A stretch of 64,000 nt of DNA. Source: Paenibacillus_I sp035510375. GTDB lineage: Bacteria; Bacillota; Bacilli; Paenibacillales; Paenibacillaceae. Numbering within the stretch: position 1 is the first letter of the stretch; each line of letters begins with the position of its first letter. Under the pieces are notes generated by a model. The model was given only the letters and a program-made list of their open reading frames with translations. It ran no database searches and had not been told where the DNA came from. Positions 57,469 through 64,000 of this stretch are shown here, piece after piece. The position numbers were made by a program, and so were the translations under genes. The stretch lies in NCBI RefSeq assembly GCF_035510375.1, contig NZ_DATKHG010000003.1, one strand, 5' to 3'.

Positions 57469-58293
57469 ATGAAATTATCCCTGGCTGCCCATGCCGAGAG
57501 CGGCCCCGCGATCGATATTTTAATTCCGGCCATCGAAAAGGATCTTGCCACGCTTCCCTATGTCATAGACGGTCTGCGAAAGCATGTGAAGCATCCGGTC
57601 GGCGATATTTACGTCGTCTCCCCCGGCAGCGAGCGCATACGGAGCCTCTGCAGGCGAAAAAGGTGCGTTTTCGTAAACGAAAACACGGTCCTCCCGATCA
57701 CAAAGCGCGACATTCATTACCGCTCCCGAACCTGGGACCGTTCGGGCTGGCTGTACCAGCAGCTGCTTAAGCTGAGCGGCGATACGGTCTGCAGCCGGGA
57801 TTTCCTGGTGGCGGACGCCGATACGGTGTTTATCCGTCCTCACCGCTTCCGCAGCAACGGCAAGACCGTTTTTTATTCCCGCGCCTGGAGCCAGCCCGAA
57901 TACTTCAACACTTACCGCAAACTTCTCGGCCGCAAGCGTACCTCTCCCCGTTCCCTGGTTGCCCACTATATGCTGTTCGAGAGGGCGAAGCTCAGGAAAT
58001 TGAAACGCACGATTGAGGCACGGCACGGCATCCCCTGGTTCAAGGCGGTTATACGCGTTATCGACCGCACGAAGCAGTTCGGCTTCTCTGAATTCGAGAC
58101 CTACGGGAACTTTGTGTACGCGTTGAATCGCGCAGGCTATACCTTAAGGCCCGCTCTGAATAAAAGCTTGCCGACCGGCCCCCGCCGCTTATCCGCATCG
58201 AAAATAACCAAGCTCGCCAAGTCGTACCGCTCGATTTCGTTCCACAAGCGCAAAATCTATCGCCGAAGCGGCGGAAAGCCGTCAGACCGTTAA
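57469..58293 (+). CDS. DUF6492-like putative glycosyltransferase
   Basis: 274 residues. Starts with a GT-A-like strand (IDILIPAIEKDLATLPYVID) and has an acidic DxD-type motif in FLVADADTVFIRP (about residue 118), the usual divalent-metal/nucleotide-sugar site. C-terminal ~50 residues are strongly basic (KITKLAKSYRSISFHKRKIY). No signal or membrane segment. Followed 12 bp later by a GDP-mannose-forming enzyme, so a mannosyl-type transfer to a cell-surface glycan is plausible but unproved. AT-rich 5' leader with ATG near 57469. Confidence 0.7.
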   Translation: MKLSLAAHAESGPAIDILIPAIEKDLATLPYVIDGLRKHVKHPVGDIYVVSPGSERIRSLCRRKRCVFVNENTVLPITKRDIHYRSRTWDRSGWLYQQLLKLSGDTVCSRDFLVADADTVFIRPHRFRSNGKTVFYSRAWSQPEYFNTYRKLLGRKRTSPRSLVAHYMLFERAKLRKLKRTIEARHGIPWFKAVIRVIDRTKQFGFSEFETYGNFVYALNRAGYTLRPALNKSLPTGPRRLSASKITKLAKSYRSISFHKRKIYRRSGGKPSDR

Positions 58294-58305
58294 GGAGGAA
58301 CGAGC

Positions 58306-59640
58306 TTGCACATCGTACTTTTGTCGGGGGGCGCGGGTAAAAGGCTGTGGCCTCTCTCCAACGGCGTTCGCACCAAAGCGTTCCTTAAGCTGCTTCCCGC
58401 GCCGGGCGGCGGCAAGGAGTCGATGCTTCAGCGGGTAATCCGGCAGCTGGAGCGCTCCGGCCAGCTTGCTTCGTCCTTGATCGTTACCCATCACAGCCAG
58501 CTTGATATTACGTTCAGCCAGATCGGCGAGCGGATTCCGGTCGTCAGCGAGCCCAGCCGGCGCGGAACGTTTAACGCGATTGCGCTCGCCTCGTCCTATC
58601 TTCGGGAGCGCATGCGGGTAGCGGAGGACGGCATCATTTGCGTTATGCCGGTCGACTTGTTTGCGGAGGACGATTTTTACGCGGTCATTAAACAGCTGCC
58701 GGCCGTACTCGCGCAATCGCAAGCGAAGCTGGCGTTGATCGGCGCCGATCCCTCCCATCCGTCCGACCAATACGGGTACATCGTGCCGCAGCCGGGCGGC
58801 CATACGGCCTATCGGGTCGTCGAGCGTTTTGCGGAAAAGCCCGATGAGCGGGAGGCACGCCGCTTGATTGCGCAGCGGGCGCTTTGGAACTGCGGCATTT
58901 TCACTTTCCGGCTGGGCTTTATGCTCGCCGCGCTGGAGCAGCGCAAGCTTCCAGCAAGCTATGGCGAATGGCTGGCGTTGTTCGATACGCAGCCCGATGC
59001 CAGCTTTGACCGGGAGGTTGTGGAACGGAGCACAAATGCGGTAGTCGTCCCTTACGGCGGGCCCTGGCATGATTTGGGCAGCTGGGAAACGCTGACGCAG
59101 CAGCTCGCCGATCGGGTCACCGGACCGGGTTCGCTGTCGGACGATACGACCGATACGCACATCGTCAACGAATTACCGGTTCCCGTGCATGTAATCGGCG
59201 GACAGGGTCTCGTCGTCGCGGCCAGTCCGGACGGTATTCTCGTCACGAGAAAAGGGTCAAGCAGCGAGATCAAGAAAGCGGTCCCGGATGCGGCGAGCGG
59301 CCAAGCCGGCAGATATGACGAAAAACAATGGGGTACCCGGACGGTCTACGACAGCAAGCGCGAGACGGGACAACCGGTGTCGCGGACGTCCAAAGTGGCG
59401 ATGCTGCCGGGGATGGGAACGGCCTGTCACGAGCATGCCGGGACAAAAGAAATTGTGGTCGTGCTGGCGGGCCGCGGCGAGATCGAGATCGACGGCGCCC
59501 GGCGTCCGGTCGAAGCCGGGGAGACGGTTGAAATTCAGCCGGGCCTGAAGCACCGTGTGACTGCGGTAACCGCTTTAGAGTATATCGAGGTTCATGTAGA
59601 CGTCCGCCCCGAAGAGCTTTCAAGCCTGTACGAAATGTGA
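58306..59640 (+). CDS. mannose-1-phosphate guanylyltransferase with C-terminal cupin (ManC-like)
   Basis: 444 residues from TTG 58306, AAGGAGGAA at 58292-58300. N-terminal nucleotidyltransferase: LSGGAGKRLWPLSN signature, VMPVDLF and EKPDEREA; C-terminal cupin (GTACHEHAGTKEIVVVLAG, IEVHVD) of the mannose-6-phosphate isomerase type. Makes GDP-mannose from mannose-1-phosphate, and perhaps isomerises fructose-6-phosphate. It is slightly shorter than classical bifunctional ManC (~470), so isomerase activity is uncertain. Likely supplies the neighbouring putative glycosyltransferase. Confidence 0.88.
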   Translation: MHIVLLSGGAGKRLWPLSNGVRTKAFLKLLPAPGGGKESMLQRVIRQLERSGQLASSLIVTHHSQLDITFSQIGERIPVVSEPSRRGTFNAIALASSYLRERMRVAEDGIICVMPVDLFAEDDFYAVIKQLPAVLAQSQAKLALIGADPSHPSDQYGYIVPQPGGHTAYRVVERFAEKPDEREARRLIAQRALWNCGIFTFRLGFMLAALEQRKLPASYGEWLALFDTQPDASFDREVVERSTNAVVVPYGGPWHDLGSWETLTQQLADRVTGPGSLSDDTTDTHIVNELPVPVHVIGGQGLVVAASPDGILVTRKGSSSEIKKAVPDAASGQAGRYDEKQWGTRTVYDSKRETGQPVSRTSKVAMLPGMGTACHEHAGTKEIVVVLAGRGEIEIDGARRPVEAGETVEIQPGLKHRVTAVTALEYIEVHVDVRPEELSSLYEM

Positions 59641-59719
59641 AAACCGGGCATTCATCCAAGCATTTTGGCGGCATGTTAAATACACTGATTTTAGCTCATC
59701 AGAAGGAGGCATAAGTTCA

Positions 59720-59818
59720 ATGAGTTGCGTACCCGGTTTCGGAGGCCTTACTTCCGCAGGCGTAATCCTGGTATTGTTTATTCTGCTCGTCATCGTATCC
59801 CGCGCGTTCATCTGGTAA
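59720..59818 (+). CDS. YjcZ family sporulation protein
   Basis: 32-residue peptide from ATG 59720 behind AAGGAGG (59703-59709), too short for most gene callers. Gly-rich start, then a single hydrophobic helix ending in aromatic residues (ILVLFILLVIVSRAFIW), the plan of YjcZ-type small spore/forespore membrane peptides in Bacillaceae and Paenibacillaceae. A strong terminator follows, so it is its own unit. Marks the organism as a spore former. Confidence 0.85.
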   Translation: MSCVPGFGGLTSAGVILVLFILLVIVSRAFIW

Positions 59819-59835
59819 TAAAATCCAACAAGCAG

Positions 59836-59858
59836 AACGGCTGCCGAAGGCAGCCGTT
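59836..59858 (+). terminator. terminator after YjcZ
   Basis: AACGGCTGCC and GGCAGCCGTT form a perfect 10-bp stem with loop GAA, followed by CCTGTTTT. It also suits the convergent glutamate racemase. Confidence 0.8.
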
Positions 59859-59909
59859 CCTGTTTTCCCAAGCGTTTCTCTTGCGGCAAGCGCCGCTCCG
59901 CGCGATGCG

Positions 59910-60707
59910 CTAAAGCACGTCCTCCGTCTCGATCGCGTTACCCCGAATGAGTTCAAGCGCGGTCCGCATTTTATCGATATAAGCGGGATCGCCGCCGGAA
60001 CACATGAACCGGACGTTTCCACTGCCTTTGGCATCGCCCGCAATCCCGAAACGGTGCAGCAGCGCGGCGAGCCGTTTCACCGTTCCCGCGTTGCCGTCTA
60101 CGATGCGGATGTGCGGCGGCAGCATGCCGCGAAGTGTATCCGTGTAGAACGGATAATGGGTGCAGCCCAGCACGACGATGCCGTAATCGTCCAGATCAAA
60201 GGGAGACAGCTTCGCCCGGAAATAATCTTCCATAATGCGTTTGTCGAATTGCAGGTCTTCACAGTAGCGGACGAGTTCCGGCATCGGCAGCGAATCCACG
60301 ATACCACGGTCGTCCACGCGGGATACGAGCGCATAATATTTAGGCAGCTGCAGGGTTAGGGGCGTGGCGAATACCAGCACTCTTTTGCCCGTGGCCCGGT
60401 TCATCTCCACAGCCGGCTTGACGGCCGGCTCCATCCCGACCACCGGAATGGAATAAAGCGTCCGCAGCTCCTCCACGGCGATGCTCGTGGCCGTGTTGCA
60501 TGCGACGACAAGCGCGTCGATGCCTTCGCCCATCATCGCTTCAATGCTCTCGAGGACGAACGCTTTGACGTCTTCCTCCGATTTGGTGCCGTAAGGGACA
60601 TGGAGCGTGTCCGCCATATACAAATAATTCTGGGCCGGGAGGCGCCGGAACGATTCCGCTAGCACCGACAGCCCCCCGATCCCCGAATCAAAAAAACCGA
60701 TTGTCAT
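59910..60707 (-). CDS. murI: glutamate racemase
   Basis: 265 residues, ATG 60707. Both catalytic Cys blocks are present: VVACNTATS (~residue 70) and LGCTHYPFY (~residue 183), with DSGIGGLSVL at the N-terminus and acidic DYGIVVLG. It interconverts L- and D-glutamate for peptidoglycan. No cell-wall genes accompany it. Standard length. Confidence 0.96.
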   Translation of the reverse strand: MTIGFFDSGIGGLSVLAESFRRLPAQNYLYMADTLHVPYGTKSEEDVKAFVLESIEAMMGEGIDALVVACNTATSIAVEELRTLYSIPVVGMEPAVKPAVEMNRATGKRVLVFATPLTLQLPKYYALVSRVDDRGIVDSLPMPELVRYCEDLQFDKRIMEDYFRAKLSPFDLDDYGIVVLGCTHYPFYTDTLRGMLPPHIRIVDGNAGTVKRLAALLHRFGIAGDAKGSGNVRFMCSGGDPAYIDKMRTALELIRGNAIETEDVL

Positions 60708-60779
60708 AGGTTATCGATTCCTAACGTTTGGAGTGTTGAGTATGATGAAGAGAATTATATCATAGAGTGCTGTCCGCTG

Positions 60780-63719
60780 TTAATCCAAACCGCTCCCGGC
60801 CGCCTGCTCCTTGGTGACGGCCCCTTTGTCGACAAGCCGGTCCAGAACGGTCCGATCCGTTCCTTTAATCCGCATGCGAAGCATCGTGTGTAAAACTTCC
60901 ACCATGTCCCCGCGGGTGAAGACCGCCGCCGGAGCGCCGAGACGAGCCGCCGCGTCCTCTCTAAGCAGGCCCGATGCGACGGCAAGCTGCGCGGCGCTGG
61001 CGGGCTGGGCGGCCGGGTAACCGATGGAGCGCAGCATGATGGCTATGAACTCTCTTCCCGTAATCGTTCTTGCGGGCGCGAATACCGACGGGGACACCCC
61101 TTTCAGATACCCTTTGCTTGCCGCGTAAGCGATAGGGCCGGAGGCCCAATGGATGTCCTTCACATCCCGGAACGGGGACTTCGGAGCAGCGGCCTCGGCC
61201 TCGTTATAATCGCCCGTTATGCGCGTGAGGACAACCGCCGCTTCCGCGCGGGTCAGCGTTTTGTCCAGCTCCCTGCCCTTATTCGTGCCTTTGAACAAGC
61301 CGAGAGCTTCGAGCGTTTCCGCCTTGGCATTCGGCGGAACGGATGAACCGGCCTCGAAATAGGCTTTGTAAACCCGGCCCGCCGACCGCGTGACATCGAC
61401 CTTCAGCTTGAGCGCCGGGGACGTTGCCAGCACCTGGATCCGGGAGTCCGATGCAACCGGCTTATAACCCGGTATGTTCACTACAAGCGTAACGCTTTGC
61501 TGCTTCTGGGTCGGATCGGACACGCCCACCTCGAGCTTGCCGTTCCGTTCCTGCAGCGTAGCCGACAGCGGCTGCTCGGCGCGGAGCGTTCCGGCCGTAC
61601 CCGGCTTCCAGAAGTTGGCCGCGGTTATGCCGAGCGTCAGCTCCTGCACCGCGTGAACCGCGTCGTTCTGCGCCACGATACGCACGTCCGGCTTCGCCGA
61701 ATAGGCCGCCGTCTCCGCCGCCGTCTTGTTCGGCAGCAGCACATAAGCATAGGCGGCTTCCCTCGGCCGCGAACCATGATCGAACCACATGGTCATATAG
61801 TTGCGGGTCAGCGCCTGCTTCGATCCGGATGCTCCCACCGCAGCCCAGCTTCCGGTACGCGCCTCGCGAAGCAAGGAGACGTTCGCCGCGGGCTTGGGGA
61901 ACGTGTAGCCGATGCCCGCGCCGCCGTCCGGGCCGGCCAGATGCGCCCACCGGACGGCGGACGGCTTTGCGCTCCAGTTGCTGCGGGCAGGCTGGATTTG
62001 CCCGTTCACGGTAAGTGCCTCATTGCCTGCCGCGGAGAGCTTTCGGTTCTCTATGATCGTCTCATAGCTGCCGGGCACGTCGGCGGTGATGCCGCTTCCC
62101 ATCGCCACGACCTCTTCGTCGAACATAAACCACGATTTGTTGCCGGACAATCCGCTTCCCTCATAACGGAACCGCATGCCCGCGCTTCCGTACGCGCTCG
62201 CGACGGAGGATCCTCCGACCCAGCTGGCGCCGCCTTTGCCGGATGGCTTGGGAAGCCCGTCGCTCGTCGTGCCCGGCAGCCGGTACGGGTCGACCGTCGG
62301 CCAGAAGCCGTCTACGAACTGGTTGACGTCGCCGTTGATCAAATAGGTCATGCCGCTGCCGGTGAACCAGCCTTTGGTGTTCTCGCCGTTCATCGTCTCA
62401 TAATTGCTGATCCGGTCCGAATACATGCTTATGCCGAATTTATAATCCCTCCTGCTGTGCATGACCCGGTCCATCGATGAGAACGTCATATGGCTGTTCC
62501 GGTCGCCGGCGGGCGCAATATTCGGATCGCCGAGCAGCTGCTTCACCAATTGGATGCCCTTGACATTCAGCCCGTAGTACGGATTTTTCAGGACGGGATT
62601 TTTCCCGTACCAATACTTCAGCCTGCCCTTCATCTCGGCCGCCTGGCCTGTGGGCAGCAGGTGCGAAATGCGCAGAAAAGCGTTCATGGCTTGCCGGCCG
62701 CTCGAAAGCGCGTCGGAATTTTGCCGGGCGATCGCCCTGCCCCTTACCATGTCGGCGATCGCGCCGTCATACATGAGCGGCTCGAAGGAAAGCCGGAACA
62801 GGTTGTACATCGCCTCTGCCTGCGAGGTCTTTACTTCCCAGCTGCTGCCGTCGAGCAGCAGCATCAGATTGGCCAGGCTGTCGATAAGGACGACGCCGTA
62901 GCTTCCCGTATACGGGACGGTGCCGTGATCGATATACGAACCGTCTCCGTAAAAGCCGTTGCCGGCGGCGGTCGGCGCGAAGAGGGCGGGAAGCGCCCGG
63001 CCGGCCTGCGAAACGCGGTCGCCGTTCTTTATGATCGCGCCGTGCAGGGCGGCGATCAATGCCTTGTCGGCAAGATTGGCGCCGCTTTCCTTCGTTCCCC
63101 AGCCGTTGTTGCGGATGGACGGGTCCGGTATCATCGCGTATAAGGCTTTGCTGTACCGGTCGATCAGGTCCTGCTGCAATACGCCTTGCATGAGCACCAG
63201 AATGTCCACGATCTCCGCCGGAGCGCCGATCTCCCATTCCCACCAATTGCCGTACCTGACCGACCGCTCATTGTACCGATTGTCGTACATCCATTTCATG
63301 GCCGCCGCAATATCTTTGCCGAGCGCCTGATTTTTATATAAAACGGAACCTTTCGTCGCATAAGCGAGGGCGAGGAGTTTGATTCGCGCGTACTGCTGCG
63401 TAATAGGAGAGGGGTTGGACAAACTGCCGAGATCATTCCATAAGCCGTTCGGGCTCTGCAGGTCGAGCGTAACCCAATATCCGGTTCCGCCAGGACGGCC
63501 GACTTTCGCAATACGGGCCAGATAGGCGGCGATATCCTTATCGTTAGGATCGTAATTTCCGGCGCCCGTCAAAAGCTCCAGCCATATGCCGCGCATTCGG
63601 TCGAACTGGTCCGCGTCAGCGGCATGGCTTTTGCCCGGCGCCCCGATCGTAAGCAGCGACACAACCAGCAGAACGGCTAAATAATTTACCCGACTGCCGG
63701 TATATTGAAATCTTTTCAA
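60780..63719 (-). CDS. secreted family 8 polysaccharide lyase with SLH repeats
   Basis: 979 residues from TTG 63719 (GAGGTGAGC in front). Signal peptide (YLAVLLVVSLLTIGAP, cleavage near SHA-AD). Residues ~35-760 are a PL8 alpha/alpha-toroid plus beta domains; the catalytic set Asn215, His265 and Tyr274 sits with the same 50- and 9-residue spacing as in streptococcal hyaluronate lyase, plus the Trp patch NWWEWEIG. Residues ~810-979 hold three SLH-like repeats (TLTRAEAAVVL; TITGREFIAIML; VFTRGDMVEVL), for attachment to the S-layer/secondary wall polymer. Substrate may be hyaluronan, chondroitin or xanthan; undecided. Confidence 0.92.
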   Translation of the reverse strand: MKRFQYTGSRVNYLAVLLVVSLLTIGAPGKSHAADADQFDRMRGIWLELLTGAGNYDPNDKDIAAYLARIAKVGRPGGTGYWVTLDLQSPNGLWNDLGSLSNPSPITQQYARIKLLALAYATKGSVLYKNQALGKDIAAAMKWMYDNRYNERSVRYGNWWEWEIGAPAEIVDILVLMQGVLQQDLIDRYSKALYAMIPDPSIRNNGWGTKESGANLADKALIAALHGAIIKNGDRVSQAGRALPALFAPTAAGNGFYGDGSYIDHGTVPYTGSYGVVLIDSLANLMLLLDGSSWEVKTSQAEAMYNLFRLSFEPLMYDGAIADMVRGRAIARQNSDALSSGRQAMNAFLRISHLLPTGQAAEMKGRLKYWYGKNPVLKNPYYGLNVKGIQLVKQLLGDPNIAPAGDRNSHMTFSSMDRVMHSRRDYKFGISMYSDRISNYETMNGENTKGWFTGSGMTYLINGDVNQFVDGFWPTVDPYRLPGTTSDGLPKPSGKGGASWVGGSSVASAYGSAGMRFRYEGSGLSGNKSWFMFDEEVVAMGSGITADVPGSYETIIENRKLSAAGNEALTVNGQIQPARSNWSAKPSAVRWAHLAGPDGGAGIGYTFPKPAANVSLLREARTGSWAAVGASGSKQALTRNYMTMWFDHGSRPREAAYAYVLLPNKTAAETAAYSAKPDVRIVAQNDAVHAVQELTLGITAANFWKPGTAGTLRAEQPLSATLQERNGKLEVGVSDPTQKQQSVTLVVNIPGYKPVASDSRIQVLATSPALKLKVDVTRSAGRVYKAYFEAGSSVPPNAKAETLEALGLFKGTNKGRELDKTLTRAEAAVVLTRITGDYNEAEAAAPKSPFRDVKDIHWASGPIAYAASKGYLKGVSPSVFAPARTITGREFIAIMLRSIGYPAAQPASAAQLAVASGLLREDAAARLGAPAAVFTRGDMVEVLHTMLRMRIKGTDRTVLDRLVDKGAVTKEQAAGSGLD

Positions 63720-63956
63720 CGTAAATGCTCACCTCGTCCTCATCGTTAGCGGAGGCATATTTTAACATCCCCACTGCGTTTGGACGAATCATACCCTATT
63801 GTTGGCGCATTAAACAGCAAAATTTTTTTAATTTTTCGCGAACGCAAAACCGGCAGCGGTTGAGCGATTCCGCTCGTGATCCCTTCGCTCGCCGCGCTGT
63901 AAGTCAATCCCGGATCGAACCCTGTTTCCTTGCATTTCATGCCTGCCGGTTTATAG

Positions 63957-63985
63957 TAAAAGGGACTCGCAAAGAGTCCCCTTTC
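63957..63985 (-). terminator. terminator of a gene beyond the right edge
   Basis: On the minus strand GGGACTC - TTTGC - GAGTCCC is followed by TTTTAC. It points leftward, so it ends a gene lying past 64000. The 63720-63956 stretch shows only the promoter region of the lyase. Confidence 0.7.
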
Positions 63986-64000
63986 AGCCGCTTTTCCCGC

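Noticed and set aside
63746..63940. 64-codon minus-strand frame upstream of the lyase
   Set aside because: Covers the lyase promoter region, lacks a site and has no recognisable features.
1..64000. CRISPR arrays, rRNA/tRNA genes, insertion sequences, prophage, toxin-antitoxin or restriction systems
   Set aside because: Searched for by eye; no regularly spaced repeats, tRNA-like cloverleafs, transposases or defence gene families were found.

Overview
The window looks like chromosomal DNA of a high-GC, endospore-forming Firmicute of the Paenibacillaceae (Paenibacillus/Cohnella-like). The grounds are strong AAGGAGG ribosome binding sites with TTG/GTG/ATG starts, Bacillus-type gene families (PucR, YwrD-like GGT, NupNOPQ, KtrB, SelO), a YjcZ-type sporulation peptide, an S-layer-homology exoenzyme, a WGxxGxxG protein and an XerS-type recombinase. 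No rRNA, tRNA, CRISPR array, phage or intact insertion sequence was seen.

Layout. 0-1.3 kb: two consensus DnaA boxes, then a minus-strand pair (metallopeptidase-like protein and CheX-like protein) behind a c-di-GMP-I riboswitch with an overlapping terminator. 1.5-3.7 kb: gamma-glutamyltransferase and a single chromate-transporter half. 3.9-23.3 kb: a large purine-catabolism region with pucR, an amidohydrolase, xdhC/pucA, a nucleoside-type ABC transporter (BMP lipoprotein, ATPase, two permeases), three xanthine dehydrogenase subunits, a guanine-deaminase-like protein, OHCU decarboxylase, uricase, HIU hydrolase, allantoinase, allantoate amidohydrolase and ureidoglycine-glyoxylate aminotransferase. 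Together these would take purines from uptake through xanthine and urate to ureidoglycine/glyoxylate and release the nitrogen. 23.4-31 kb: housekeeping and decayed genes, including a TerC protein under a Mn2+ (yybP-ykoY) riboswitch, a HAD-phosphatase remnant fused in frame to type II pantothenate kinase, dGTPase, molybdate ModA/ModB without ModC, NUDIX, and an NCS2 permease pseudogene. 31-35 kb: a phosphorelay operon (Hpt-REC, stand-alone REC, hybrid GAF/PAS kinase). 35-37 kb: WGxxGxxG protein and XerS.

37-51.5 kb: a catabolic island that does not match a pathway I know. A minus-strand LacI / 2-hydroxyacid dehydrogenase / XylR-like AraC unit diverges from a plus-strand operon with a CUT1-type sugar ABC transporter (no ATPase), two different RraA-family proteins, a 3-hydroxyisobutyrate-dehydrogenase-like enzyme, an Ldh2-type dehydrogenase, an iron alcohol dehydrogenase, an aldehyde dehydrogenase and a second LacI regulator closely related to the first. 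It has no sugar kinase, isomerase or classical aldolase, and is the best candidate here for an undescribed system.

52-64 kb: SelO, several small unknown genes, a likely FtsH/M41 tail fragment, a KtrB-type K+ transporter, a DUF6492-like protein with a ManC-like enzyme, YjcZ, glutamate racemase and a secreted family-8 polysaccharide lyase with SLH repeats. All starts, families and regulatory calls come from reading the sequence; no database search was run.
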